Below, piece after piece: positions 19,874 through 30,708 of a DNA stretch of 64,000 nucleotides. The stretch spans positions 1-64,000 of the forward strand of contig NZ_BCWN01000019.1 in assembly GCF_001592225.1 (NCBI RefSeq). The letters are read 5' to 3'. Numbering within the stretch: the first letter of the stretch is position 1; every line of letters starts with the position of its first letter. Under the pieces are notes generated by a model. The model saw nothing but the letters and a program-made list of their open reading frames with translations, was not told the DNA's origin and did not search any database. Origin of the DNA: Castellaniella caeni NBRC 101664 (GTDB lineage: Bacteria > Pseudomonadota > Gammaproteobacteria > Burkholderiales > Burkholderiaceae_B). Position numbers and translations under genes: made by a program.

Positions 19874-21157
19874 ATGACGACTGCCTCCTACTTCTCCGCG
19901 CGAGACGGTATCCTGCATGCCGAAGACATCCCGCTGCCCGAGCTGGCCGAACGCCACGGCACCCCGCTCTACGTGTATTCCCGCGCCGCCCTGCGGGCGG
20001 CCTGGCAGGCCTACGCCGACGCCATCGCGGGCCGCGACGCGTTGGTGTGCTACGGCGTCAAGGCCAATTCCAACCTGGCCGTGCTGCACGAATTCCAGCG
20101 GCTGGGGGCGGGTTTTGACATCGTTTCGGGCGGCGAGCTGGCCCGCGTGCTGGCGGCGGGCGCCTCGCCCAAGCGCGTGGTGTTCTCGGGCGTGGGCAAG
20201 CAGGCCTGGGAAATCCGCCAGGCCCTGGCCGCGGGCATCAAGTGCTTCAACGTCGAATCGGCCGCCGAACTCGAACGCCTGGCCGACATCGCCCAGGAAA
20301 TGGGCGTGCGCGCGCCCGTGTCCCTGCGCGTCAACCCCGACGTCGATGCCCACACGCACCCGTACATTTCGACCGGCCTGAAAGAAAACAAGTTCGGCGT
20401 CGATATCCACAAGGCACCGGCCCTGTACCGCCAGGCGCGGCAGCACCCCGCGCTGGAAATCGTGGGGGTGGATTGCCACATCGGTTCGCAGATCACCGAG
20501 ATCAGTCCGTACCTGGATGCCCTGGACAAGCTGCTGACCCTCATCGAGGGCCTGGCCGACGAAGGCATCACGCTGCGCCACCTCGACCTGGGCGGCGGCC
20601 TGGGCATCCGCTACACCGACGAAACCCCGCCGCACCCGGCCGACCTGCTCAACCCCGTGTTTGCCGCCCTGCACCAGCGCGGCCTGCATCACCTGCAAGT
20701 GATCCTCGAACCGGGCCGCTCGCTGGTGGGCAACGCCGGCATCCTGCTCACCCGGGTCGAATACCTGAAACGCACGGAAGTGCGCAACTTCGCCATCGTG
20801 GACGCCGCCATGAACGACTTGATGCGCCCGGCCCTGTACGAGGCCTGGCACGGCGTCGTCCCTGTCGAGACGCGCGCCCAGGTGGCGCCCGAGACCTACG
20901 ACGTGGTGGGCCCTATCTGCGAAAGCGGCGACTGGCTGGCGCGCGAGCGCGCGCTGGCCATCGAGCAGGGCGACCTGCTGGCGATCCAGTCGGCGGGCGC
21001 CTATGGGTTTTCCATGGCCAGCCAATACAATTCGCGCCCCCGGGCCGCCGAGGTGCTGGTCGATGGCCAGGACGCCTGGCTCATCCGGCCGCGCGAATCG
21101 ATCCACGACCTCTTTGCCCAAGAGCGCGTGCCGCACCGCGACAAAGTCTCGTCCTGA
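19874..21157 (+). CDS. lysA: Diaminopimelate decarboxylase
   Basis: 427 residues, PLP-dependent fold-III decarboxylase that makes L-lysine from meso-diaminopimelate. YGVKANSNLAVL carries the PLP lysine near residue 60. HIGSQI, GGGLGI, EPGRSLVGNAG and CESGDWLA supply the remaining cofactor and substrate residues, the last with the cysteine from the partner subunit of the dimer. It lies 9 bases after lptM and is probably in one operon with mrcA and lptM. Confidence 0.96.
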   Translation: MTTASYFSARDGILHAEDIPLPELAERHGTPLYVYSRAALRAAWQAYADAIAGRDALVCYGVKANSNLAVLHEFQRLGAGFDIVSGGELARVLAAGASPKRVVFSGVGKQAWEIRQALAAGIKCFNVESAAELERLADIAQEMGVRAPVSLRVNPDVDAHTHPYISTGLKENKFGVDIHKAPALYRQARQHPALEIVGVDCHIGSQITEISPYLDALDKLLTLIEGLADEGITLRHLDLGGGLGIRYTDETPPHPADLLNPVFAALHQRGLHHLQVILEPGRSLVGNAGILLTRVEYLKRTEVRNFAIVDAAMNDLMRPALYEAWHGVVPVETRAQVAPETYDVVGPICESGDWLARERALAIEQGDLLAIQSAGAYGFSMASQYNSRPRAAEVLVDGQDAWLIRPRESIHDLFAQERVPHRDKVSS

Positions 21158-21327
21158 CGCGCAGCACGGCGCATCGGCGCCCGTCAATCCGCAAAGACGA
21201 GCAGGGACGCCGCCGCCGGGAAGCCCCGGACGCGGGCTAAAATTTCGCCACGGATTGCCGTTACCTGACAACGTAAAGCCCTACTTGTCGCCAGCGGCCC
21301 CAGAGGCCGTCCTTGCTTGACTGTTTC

Positions 21328-24228
21328 ATGCCACCCACCCAGGATTCCGCAGCACTTCCCGCAACACCCGCCCCTCTTCGCACCGGGGGGCCCTTCCTGC
21401 TGTACTTCCTGGCCCCCATCCTGATGCTGGTCGCCGTGCTGGCTTCCGCCCACTGGTTTCCCTCCGTGGGCGAACTCAGCGGGCAGACGCTGCCCGCGCA
21501 GTTCCAGGCGGGCAGCTTCAACGGCCCGGCGCACGCGCTGGCGGCCTTGCGCGGCCAGCCCCTGCGTCTGTCGGCCCCCTTTGACACAGGCCCCGCCTGG
21601 CTGCTGACCGAGCTGGACAGCCCGGCGGACGACCAGACGCTGCTGCTGCGCGGCAACGAACTGCTCGCGCCGCAGTGCTGGCTGCTGCAGCCGGGGCAGC
21701 CGCAGCGGCTGCGCACTCTGGTCTTTCGCCGCGGCGTGCTGGGCCACAAGGCGCAGGTGCCCAACTTCGCCACGGGCCAGGTGCTGTGCGAACTCGACGC
21801 CGCCATGGCCGGCACCGTCAGCATCGCGCTGTGGCCCACCGCCACGCTGACGGCGGCCGAAGTACACACCGCCCGCCAGATGGGCCTGCTCGAGGGCGGG
21901 CTGCTGACGCTGGCCCTGTTCGTCGCCATCATCGCTCTCACCACGCGCGATCAGCTGTACGTGCTGCTCGCGGCCTGGCTGGTCTGCAACGTGCGGCTGA
22001 GCGCCTGGCTGCTCAAGCTCGACCACCTGTGGCTCGGCCACCTGCTGTCCCCCGACGCGCTGCTCTGGTCGCGCAAGCTGACCTTGCTGATGTCGTTTAC
22101 CTGCACCTGGCTGCTCTTTGCCCACCTGTACCGGGCCAGCCTCGGGCGCCAGGTCTTTCGCAGAATCCGCCAGGCGGGGGCGCTGGGGTCGGTGCTGCTG
22201 GCCCTGCCCCTGCTCGCGCCCGCCTACGAGGGCTTCCAGACGGCGTGCTTCCTGGCCGCCTGGCTGGGCACGGCGCTGGTGGCCACCACCCTGATCCACG
22301 CCCTCTTTCGCTATGCAACCCGGCCCCTGTTCTGGCACACCATCGCCGTCAGCCTGGTGGTCGTCCTGGTGGTGATCACGCTGATCGCCGTGGCGCTCGA
22401 CCAGCGCCACCTGATGGCCGACGAGCTGAGCGTCTACCTGTGGCTGAGCGCCAGCCTGATCATCGCGCTGGCCACGGCTAACCGCATCCGCGAAGACCGG
22501 CAGCAGCGCCTGCGCCACCGCAACGAACTCATCGCCCACGATTCGCTCTCGCCCCTGGGCCTGTTCACCCTGGGGGCCACACGCCACTTCGAGCACCTGA
22601 ACCCCAACGCCCGCGACATGCTGCAAGTCGCCCCGCAGGCCGAGGCGCTGGCCCTGAGCTGGCACGACTTCTTCCCCGACATCGACTGGGTGAGCGTATC
22701 CCTGGCCACCGAACAGGGCCGGGACACCGAAATCCAGCAGCATCCCAGGACGGACGCCAAGGTGGGCGTGCGCAATTTTCTACTGCGCGCCACCCTGGTG
22801 GGCAGCCGCATCGAGGGTTCGCTGCAAGACATCAGCGCGCGCAGCGAGACCATCCGCAACCTGCGGCTCATGACCGACCACGACGCGCTCACCAATACAC
22901 TCAACCGGCGCGGCATCGAAGAGGCCATGCAGGTCTCGATCGACGCGCTGCAGCAGTCGGGCACGCCCTGCGCCCTGGCCTATCTCAGCCTGGATCACCT
23001 CAAGCGCGTCAACGACCTGTTCGGCCACTCGTCGGGCGACCTGCTGCTGCAGCTGGCCTGCGACCGCCTGAAATACGCCCTGACCGAACAGCAGCAGCTG
23101 GGGCGCATCGGCAGCGACGAATTCATCGTGCTGTTTCCCAACGTGCGCGCCCGCGAGGCGCGCCGCATCGGGCAAGACATCGTCGAGACCCTGAACTCGG
23201 CGCCCTTCGTGATCGGCAACCGGGCCTTCCAGATCAAGAGCGCCATGGGCCTCATCGATCTCGATGCCCGCATGGGCCCCAAAGACGCCATCGCCGCGGC
23301 CAGCCGCGCCTGCAAAGAGGCGCGCAAGCAGCACCAGGACATCATTCTCTACGAAGAAAACACGCACGAACTCTTCGACCACGCCAACGAGCTGCGCGTC
23401 TTCGAGCAACTGGAACAAGGCACGCCCCCCGAGGACGTCTACCTCGAAATGCAGCCCATCATGTCCCTGCGCCACCCGCTGCAGACGCTCAACTTCGAGG
23501 TGCTGCTGCGCGTGCGCGGCACCGATGGCCGCCCCGCCCAGACACAGAAGATCATCCAGGCCGCCGAAGAAAGCGGCATGATCACGATGATCGACAAGTG
23601 GGTGTTCGCCACCACGCTCGAATGGATGTCCAAGCACCACCTGAAGCTGTCCAACACGCAACAGATCAACATCAACCTCAGTGGCGTGTCGCTCAATGAT
23701 GACCGCTTCATCGACACCTTGTTCGGCCTGCTGAGCCAGCAGCCGCAGTTCGCCCGCCGCCTGTGCGTTGAAATCACCGAAGGCGTGGCCTTGCAGGATC
23801 TCGAACGTACGCGCCAGCTGATGCGCCGCCTGCAGCGCATGGGCGCGCGCGTGGCGCTGGACGACTTCGGCGCGGGCTACACCTCGTTCTCGTACCTGAA
23901 AGAGCTGCCCGCCGACACCATCAAGATCGACGGCACGCTGATCCGCGACATGCTCACCAGCGAGGCCAACATCGCCATCGTCAACAGCATCGTCGATCTG
24001 GCCCACAACCTGGGCATGGAGTGCATCGCCGAATGGGTGGAAGACGCCGCCACGCTGCGCACCCTGGCTGAAATGGGGGTGGATTACGTGCAGGGGTACG
24101 TGATTTCAGCCGCGCGGGCACCCAGCGACATGCTGGCCTACGACAACATCCTGCCCCTGATCGCCAACCCGGCGGCGCAGGCGTACGTGGAAGAACTCAG
24201 CGGCCGGACGTTCAACACGGCGGGTTGA
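21328..24228 (+). CDS. 7TM membrane protein with GGDEF and EAL domains
   Basis: About 966 residues. A periplasmic region (about 35-185) resembles 7TMR-DISM sensory domains. Seven or so membrane helices follow (about 187-390), then a PAS-like linker, a GGDEF domain (about 520-680) and an EAL domain (about 700-960). The GGDEF signature reads RIGSDEF, which departs from the catalytic G-G pattern. The EAL motif reads EVLLR with N, E, DDFG and K residues in place (NLSGVSLND, EITEGV, DDFGAGYTSFSYLK, AEWVED). So phosphodiesterase activity on cyclic di-GMP is plausible and cyclase activity is doubtful. ATG 21328 is preferred over an upstream TTG. A TAAAAT -10-like box lies about 90 bases upstream. 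Confidence 0.88.
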   Translation: MPPTQDSAALPATPAPLRTGGPFLLYFLAPILMLVAVLASAHWFPSVGELSGQTLPAQFQAGSFNGPAHALAALRGQPLRLSAPFDTGPAWLLTELDSPADDQTLLLRGNELLAPQCWLLQPGQPQRLRTLVFRRGVLGHKAQVPNFATGQVLCELDAAMAGTVSIALWPTATLTAAEVHTARQMGLLEGGLLTLALFVAIIALTTRDQLYVLLAAWLVCNVRLSAWLLKLDHLWLGHLLSPDALLWSRKLTLLMSFTCTWLLFAHLYRASLGRQVFRRIRQAGALGSVLLALPLLAPAYEGFQTACFLAAWLGTALVATTLIHALFRYATRPLFWHTIAVSLVVVLVVITLIAVALDQRHLMADELSVYLWLSASLIIALATANRIREDRQQRLRHRNELIAHDSLSPLGLFTLGATRHFEHLNPNARDMLQVAPQAEALALSWHDFFPDIDWVSVSLATEQGRDTEIQQHPRTDAKVGVRNFLLRATLVGSRIEGSLQDISARSETIRNLRLMTDHDALTNTLNRRGIEEAMQVSIDALQQSGTPCALAYLSLDHLKRVNDLFGHSSGDLLLQLACDRLKYALTEQQQLGRIGSDEFIVLFPNVRAREARRIGQDIVETLNSAPFVIGNRAFQIKSAMGLIDLDARMGPKDAIAAASRACKEARKQHQDIILYEENTHELFDHANELRVFEQLEQGTPPEDVYLEMQPIMSLRHPLQTLNFEVLLRVRGTDGRPAQTQKIIQAAEESGMITMIDKWVFATTLEWMSKHHLKLSNTQQININLSGVSLNDDRFIDTLFGLLSQQPQFARRLCVEITEGVALQDLERTRQLMRRLQRMGARVALDDFGAGYTSFSYLKELPADTIKIDGTLIRDMLTSEANIAIVNSIVDLAHNLGMECIAEWVEDAATLRTLAEMGVDYVQGYVISAARAPSDMLAYDNILPLIANPAAQAYVEELSGRTFNTAG

Positions 24229-24336
24229 ACGGGGCCCCTGGTGCAAGGCCACGCAGCCCGCTGAACGGGGCATCGGCCCCTGACGCACAGCAAACAAATC
24301 GACTGAACGAGACGCGGCCCTGATTCGGCGGCAGGA

Positions 24337-24383
24337 AACGATTCGGGGTGGGCGGGCCGCTGGCCTGTCCACCCCGAATCGTT
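24337..24383. terminator. Long perfect hairpin between convergent genes
   Basis: AACGATTCGGGGTGG (24337-24351) and CCACCCCGAATCGTT (24369-24383) form a perfect 15-base-pair stem around a 17-base loop. It lies between the ends of the GGDEF/EAL gene and the convergent ccsA. No clear T run follows on either strand. A bidirectional transcription barrier or RNA-protecting hairpin is the likely role; a repeat-family copy is the alternative. Confidence 0.5.
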
Positions 24384-24410
24384 ATCCGGCGCATTGGTTG
24401 GTTGACGGGT

Positions 24411-25772
24411 TTACAGCTCGCCGTACGAATGCAGGCCCGAGAGGAACATGTTCACCCCCAGGAAGGCGAAGCTGGTGACCAGTAGGCCGCTGAGCGCCCA
24501 ATAGGCGGCCATGGCGCCGCGCAGGCCCTTCATGAGGCGCATGTGCAGCCAGGCGGCGTAATTGAGCCAGACGATGAGCGCCCAGGTTTCTTTGGGATCC
24601 CACTGCCAGTAGGTGCCCCAGGCGTCGGCCGCCCACAGGGCGCCCAGAATGGTGGCCACCGTGAAGAAGGCAAAGCCCACGGCAATGGCGCGGTACATGA
24701 TGTCGTCGAGCAGTTCGAGCGAGGGCAGGCGGGCCGCAATGGGCGCGCGAAACGCCAGAATGCTGCCCACGATGAGGGCGCCGACGCCAAAATACAGCAT
24801 CCAGGTGGCGGAGAGTTCGCGCGAGCCGAAGACGAAGGGTTCGGCGCACAGCACGGCCCCCAGCGCGAACACCGGGATGAGCGGCTTCCAGCTGCGCGTC
24901 TCGCCGTGCGATTTCACCAGGTAGGCAAAGCCCACCATGGCCGCCAGGCTGAAGGTGCCGTAGCCGATGAAGTTGGCCGGCACGTGCAGCTTCATCCACC
25001 AGCTCTTGAGGGCCGGCACCAGGGGCTGGATTTGGTAGGCGTCGCGCGTGAACGAATACCACAGCAGGAACACCACCAGCGAGCTGATGACCAGCAGCAC
25101 GAAGCCGCCCAGCGCGCGGGTGGCGTAGCGGCGTTCGTAGTACAGGTAGAACAGCGCCGTGATGAGCGACATCAGCACGAACACTTCGTACAGGTTGCTG
25201 ACGGGGATGTGGCCGATGTCAGGCCCCATCAGGTGGCCTTCACGCCAGCGCACCAGCAGGCCGGTGAGCCCGGCGTAGACTGCGCCCCAGGTGAGGAAGG
25301 TGCCCACCCAGGCCGCCGTCTTGCTGGCAAAGCCGATCCAGTAGCAGACCGTGGCCAGCACGAACAGGGCGCACATCCACAGAATGGCCGACTGCGACGA
25401 GAGCAGGTACTTGAGCAGGAAATTGGTTTCCGAGCGGGAGAGATCGCCCTGCAGCAGGGCGCCGGTGGGGCTGTAGAGCCAGACGGCCAGCAGGGCCGTC
25501 AGGCCGCTGGCGATCATCAGCACGCGCAGGGGCCGCCACAGCCAGCCCATCCAGCTGAACAGCGCCACCGCCCCCAGCAAGATGAGCTTTTCGTAGTAGT
25601 CCATGAACTGGCCGTAATCGGTGAGCACGTGGCCCGCGCCCACGGCCAGCAGCAGGAAGAAACCGAAGTCGGTCCAGTTGGGGCGCCCGCGTCGGCCTCG
25701 GCGGTCGCCGCTGGTGTTCATGTCTTCGGACCACAGGCCCAAGGACTCGTGCGTCAGGGTATCAGTTGTCAT
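24411..25772 (-). CDS. ccsA: System II cytochrome c synthase subunit CcsA (ResC)
   Basis: 453 residues, multi-pass. The heme-handling WWD-type motif is WGTYWQWDPKETWALIVW near residue 380, flanked by membrane helices with conserved histidines (KLHVPANFIGYG, VWLNYAAWLH). With ResB it moves heme to the periplasm and attaches it to apocytochrome CxxCH motifs. ATG 25772 has AGGAG six to seven bases upstream and overlaps the resB stop by 11 bp. The N-terminus is about 30 residues longer than minimal relatives and hydrophilic. Confidence 0.93.
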   Translation of the reverse strand: MTTDTLTHESLGLWSEDMNTSGDRRGRRGRPNWTDFGFFLLLAVGAGHVLTDYGQFMDYYEKLILLGAVALFSWMGWLWRPLRVLMIASGLTALLAVWLYSPTGALLQGDLSRSETNFLLKYLLSSQSAILWMCALFVLATVCYWIGFASKTAAWVGTFLTWGAVYAGLTGLLVRWREGHLMGPDIGHIPVSNLYEVFVLMSLITALFYLYYERRYATRALGGFVLLVISSLVVFLLWYSFTRDAYQIQPLVPALKSWWMKLHVPANFIGYGTFSLAAMVGFAYLVKSHGETRSWKPLIPVFALGAVLCAEPFVFGSRELSATWMLYFGVGALIVGSILAFRAPIAARLPSLELLDDIMYRAIAVGFAFFTVATILGALWAADAWGTYWQWDPKETWALIVWLNYAAWLHMRLMKGLRGAMAAYWALSGLLVTSFAFLGVNMFLSGLHSYGEL

Positions 25773-27837
25773 GGCGGGCTCCTAGACGGCGCAGGGCATC
25801 GCGCAGTCGTTCAAATTCGTGGGTGAAATCGAGGTTGCGGCGCTGGGTGGTCATGGCGGCCAGCCAGGTACTGCCTTGGTCGGTGGGGCGCACCCAGACC
25901 CAGACCCGACGTTCACGGATGTAGAACATCGAAAATACGCCAAGCACGAGCAGCAGGCAACCGATATAAACCGTGATTTTGCCTGGGCTGCGGGCCACCT
26001 GGAAGACGCTGGCCTGCACCTGATCGAAGCTGGCGAGCTGCAGCGCCACGGGCGCGCCGTAGTCGGGCAGCGAGGCCAGGGCCAGCACCGAGAGGCGCAG
26101 CCATTGGGCCTGCTTCTCGGCGGCGGCGCCTTCGGTGGCCAGCGGCGGCAGATGATTTTGCGCGCGCGCGATCGCGCGCAATTCTTGCAGGCTGAGCTGG
26201 ATCATGGGCACGGCGAAGTTGAGGATTTTCTCGCGCTGATCGGCGGGCGCGGCATCGATGATGCCGTTGAAGCCCTTTTCGGAGAAGGTGCGCAGCGCCC
26301 CGCTGGCCGCCTGGAACATGAGCGTACGCTGTTCGCCCGCGGGAGCGTTGTGCTCAGCGAAACGCTGCGCGGCCTGATCGCGCAAGGCGGGGTCGGCCAG
26401 GGCCGCGCGCAGCTGCATGAATTCGTCAACCGTGCCCTGGTCGTCGGCGGGAATGCGCAGATAGCGGTAGGCATCGGCCGGCGTGTCGCGGGTGCCCAGC
26501 AGGAACATGGGGAAATCGTCGATCTTCACGGGCAGCATGTACTGCGTGAATTCGCGCGCCTGGCCGTCGGCACCCACCAGGCGGTACTGCATGCTGGGGC
26601 CGACGTTGTGCAGGCTGTCGTTGCGCGGGCGCGCCGCGCTGCCGGTGACGGCGGCGACGTTGGCCACCAGGTTCTTGGGCTGCGGGCTGTCACCCCCCAG
26701 GTTTTCGACGTTGATGACGCGCAGGCCGGTGTAATCGACGGTTTGCCCGCCCAGGCTGGCGGGCAGGCGGCCCTCGCGCCCCACGGTGCCGGTGAGCGTC
26801 AGGGGCTGGGCCGATTCGCCGGTGAGCGGCCAGGCTTTCAGGTGCAGGCCGCTGCCGCCGTCATCGAAGCTGGACTGATACACCGTGACCCCCTTGTAGT
26901 GCAGGGGTTCGTTGACCTGGATGGTGCGGTCGAACGACTTGCCGGTCGCCAGGTCGGTGACGGTGACGTCGCTGCGGAAGTCGCTGGGCATGCCGGTGTC
27001 GTAATACGACACGTAGAATTTTTTCAGGCGGATGGCAAACGGCAGGGGCTGCAAGAGCACGCCCTGGCCCGCCGTGACGATGCCCATGCTGCTTTGCTTG
27101 CCGTCGGGCACCAGCATATTGGCACGGAAGCTGGGGTTGCGCGCCGACAGGCGCCCGGACTCGGGCACGTCGGAAATCAGCATGTTGCCCATGATGGGCT
27201 GCTTGTCGAAGAGCCAGGTCTGCAGGCGCACGGGCAGTTCGCTGTCGAGCAGCCCGCCCAGGCAGATGACGACGATGGCGACGTGCGCAAAGATGTAGCC
27301 CAGGCGGTTGGCCGCCCCTTTCTTGGCGGCCACCATGACGGCCTCGCCATCCTGGCGCACGCGGTAGCGGTAGCCCTGGGTGCGCAGCAGCGCCCCCACC
27401 TGTTGCTGCGCCTGCGCCACCGACAGCGTGCTGTCCACCTCGACCTTGTGGTGAAAGGCCCGCAGGCTGGAGCCGCGCACATATTCGCGGAAGGTGCGCA
27501 TGTCGCGGATCATCTTGGGCGCGTTGCGCATCACGCACAGCGTGGTGGACACCACCAGAAACGCCATGATCAGCAGAAACCACGGGCTGTTGTAGATGTG
27601 CCAGATGGAGAACTGATCGAAGACGCTGAACCAGAACGGCCCGAACTGATCGATGTAGCTGTTGGCTGCCTGATTCTGCGGCAAGACCGTGCCGATGAGG
27701 CTGGCCACGCAGATGAACATCAGCAGGCTGATGGCAAAGCGCATCGAGCCCAGCAGCTCGATGATGTCTGTGCCTCGTATGCGGGAACTGGAAGAGAATG
27801 CCACGGCGACCCGATTCAAGAAAAAGGGGAGGCGCAT
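25762..27837 (-). CDS. resB: System II cytochrome c biogenesis protein ResB
   Basis: 691 residues. It begins with LLGSMRFAISLLMFICVASLIGT, the ResB family opening. There are three early membrane helices, a large periplasmic domain (about 220-620), and a last helix KITVYIGCLLLVLGVFSMFYI ending in a WVWVRP tail. It forms the heme-delivery complex with CcsA. ATG 27837 has GGGGAG eight bases upstream. The next gene upstream is cytochrome c4, itself a client of this system. The CcdA/thioredoxin genes of System II are not in the window. Confidence 0.93.
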   Translation of the reverse strand: MRLPFFLNRVAVAFSSSSRIRGTDIIELLGSMRFAISLLMFICVASLIGTVLPQNQAANSYIDQFGPFWFSVFDQFSIWHIYNSPWFLLIMAFLVVSTTLCVMRNAPKMIRDMRTFREYVRGSSLRAFHHKVEVDSTLSVAQAQQQVGALLRTQGYRYRVRQDGEAVMVAAKKGAANRLGYIFAHVAIVVICLGGLLDSELPVRLQTWLFDKQPIMGNMLISDVPESGRLSARNPSFRANMLVPDGKQSSMGIVTAGQGVLLQPLPFAIRLKKFYVSYYDTGMPSDFRSDVTVTDLATGKSFDRTIQVNEPLHYKGVTVYQSSFDDGGSGLHLKAWPLTGESAQPLTLTGTVGREGRLPASLGGQTVDYTGLRVINVENLGGDSPQPKNLVANVAAVTGSAARPRNDSLHNVGPSMQYRLVGADGQAREFTQYMLPVKIDDFPMFLLGTRDTPADAYRYLRIPADDQGTVDEFMQLRAALADPALRDQAAQRFAEHNAPAGEQRTLMFQAASGALRTFSEKGFNGIIDAAPADQREKILNFAVPMIQLSLQELRAIARAQNHLPPLATEGAAAEKQAQWLRLSVLALASLPDYGAPVALQLASFDQVQASVFQVARSPGKITVYIGCLLLVLGVFSMFYIRERRVWVWVRPTDQGSTWLAAMTTQRRNLDFTHEFERLRDALRRLGARHDN

Positions 27838-28003
27838 ACGCGCGTCTCCCCTTGGTAAAAATTTTAAAGTTCAACCTTACACCAGCTGTCTCTGCCGCCC
27901 CTCCCAAGACCCCAGAAACAACCAGGAATTGCCGGATGCCCGGCGGCGCGAACTGTGAACCGCACCGCCCGCCGCGGGCGCCCCCCGGCGCGCCGCGCCT
28001 GAC

Positions 28004-28696
28004 TTAGCGCAGGCCCGCCGCGTAATCCGCCACGGCCTGGAGGTCGGGCAGCGTCATGCGGTCGGCGATGTCGTGCATGATGTCGTTGGCACGGTCGCCC
28101 GAGGCGAACAGCTTGAGTTGTTCGAGAATGTATTCGGGGTGCTGCCCGGCCAGGCGCGGGAATTCGCCCGGCAGGCCGGCGCCATTGGCCGAGTGGCAGG
28201 CGGCACAGGCCGGCACGCGACGGTCGGCGATGCCCGCGCGCCAGATGTGCTGGCCGCGTTCGAGCGTTTTTTCGTGCTGGGCCGTCCCGGCGGTTTTCCA
28301 GTCGAGCTTTTGCTGCGACAGGTAAAGCGCCACGTTTTGCACGTCTTGGGGCGTAAGCGCAGGCGCGATGGTGGCCATGATGGACGGTGCGCCATCGGGG
28401 CCGGTGCGCACGGCGCGCTTGTCGCCCTGCGGGACGAAATCGCGCAGCTGCTTGGCGATGTATTCGTGCGGCATGGCGGCCAGGTTGGGGTTGGCCGGAA
28501 TGGTGCTGTTGCCGCCCGCGCCGTGACAGGTGACACAGGCGAGCACGCCACGCGACATGTCGCCCTTGACGAACAACTGTTCGCCAGCCTTGGCGTCGGG
28601 CGCCGTGGCGGCGTCTTGAGCGTGAGCCAGACCAGGCAGGGCGCCGGCAAGCATCAGGCTGCCGACCATGAACATACTGGAAAGCGCACGCTTCAT
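28004..28696 (-). CDS. Cytochrome c4 (diheme)
   Basis: 230 residues. A Sec signal peptide (MKRALSSMFMVGSLMLAGA...AHA) is followed by two c-type domains with CVTCH (near residue 53) and CAACH (near residue 164). Each has a downstream methionine ligand region (ANPNLAAMP and DIMHDIADRM). Such proteins carry electrons from bc1 to terminal oxidases in the periplasm. The spacer to resB contains only GC-rich sequence. An AGAGGA ribosome site precedes the ATG. Confidence 0.92.
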   Translation of the reverse strand: MKRALSSMFMVGSLMLAGALPGLAHAQDAATAPDAKAGEQLFVKGDMSRGVLACVTCHGAGGNSTIPANPNLAAMPHEYIAKQLRDFVPQGDKRAVRTGPDGAPSIMATIAPALTPQDVQNVALYLSQQKLDWKTAGTAQHEKTLERGQHIWRAGIADRRVPACAACHSANGAGLPGEFPRLAGQHPEYILEQLKLFASGDRANDIMHDIADRMTLPDLQAVADYAAGLR

Positions 28697-28955
28697 GAGG
28701 TCCTCTTGTGGGTCGGTACTAAGTACGGGTACGGGCGCCAGGGGCGCGATCGATCATGGGCCGCACAACCTGGACGAGTTCAGGGTGTATGGCGTAACAA
28801 AGACAAGCAGGGATTATACAATAGGCCATCGGGGCTTCCACGCCTGCACGCTGTCTTCATCCAGCCGCCGCCCGCCAGCCCGGGCAAGGCCTGGCCCCCT
28901 GGTTACATGCACGCCACCGCCGTGGCCCATCCCCCATCCTTTTCATTCATCTGAC

Positions 28956-29579
28956 GTGTCTCTCCTACATCGCGCTCGCTTCACGGTCTCGGCCGCCCGC
29001 CTCGACCAGCTGCCCGCCCCCACCACGGCGGAAGTCTGCTTCGTGGGGCGCTCCAATTCGGGCAAATCATCGGCCATCAACGTGCTCACCAATCAGCGGC
29101 GCCTGGCGTTTTCCAGCAAAACGCCGGGGCGCACACGCCTCATCAACCTGTTTGGCATCCCCGACCCCATGACGCCCGATGCCTGGCTGGGGTTTCTGGT
29201 CGATCTGCCCGGCTACGGCTACGCGGCGGTCGACCAGAAATCGCGCGAGGAATGGGCCGACGTGCTGGGCGGCTATCTGCACGAACGCAGCAGCCTGGCG
29301 GGGGTGGTGCTGCTCATCGACATCCGTCGCGGCGTCACCGACCTCGACCGGCGCCTGGCCCACTGGATCGGCCTGCGCGGCCTGCCCACCCTGGCGCTGC
29401 TCACCAAGGCCGACAAGCTGCCCTATGGCCAGCGCGTGCGCGCCGTGGCCCAGGTGCGCAAAGACCTGGCCGAGATCGGCACCCTGGCGGCGCTGCCGTT
29501 TTCGGCCACGCACCGCATCGGCCTGGAAGACGCCGCCGCGCACATCGAAAACTGGATTTCACCGCAGGTGGTGCCCTGA
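28956..29579 (+). CDS. engB: Ribosome biogenesis GTPase EngB (YihA/YsxC)
   Basis: 207 residues from GTG 28956 (the only sensible in-frame start for the family N-terminus SLLHRARFTVSAA). G1 is GRSNSGKSSAIN, G2/G3 are KTPGRTRLIN and DLPGYGYA, G4 is LTKADKL, and G5 is FSATHRIG. The TRAFA-class GTPase acts in large-subunit assembly. It is divergent from cytochrome c4 across 259 bases that include TTATACAAT, a promoter-like box. It is followed by hemB on the same strand. Confidence 0.94.
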   Translation: MSLLHRARFTVSAARLDQLPAPTTAEVCFVGRSNSGKSSAINVLTNQRRLAFSSKTPGRTRLINLFGIPDPMTPDAWLGFLVDLPGYGYAAVDQKSREEWADVLGGYLHERSSLAGVVLLIDIRRGVTDLDRRLAHWIGLRGLPTLALLTKADKLPYGQRVRAVAQVRKDLAEIGTLAALPFSATHRIGLEDAAAHIENWISPQVVP

Positions 29580-30632
<1,053 letters not shown>

Positions 30633-30708
30633 CGCACGGGCTGCCCTCACGCCGGAAGGCCCTGTGAACAGCCTGCACTCGGCCCGCCCCGGCGCTTGTC
30701 GGCGCCCA

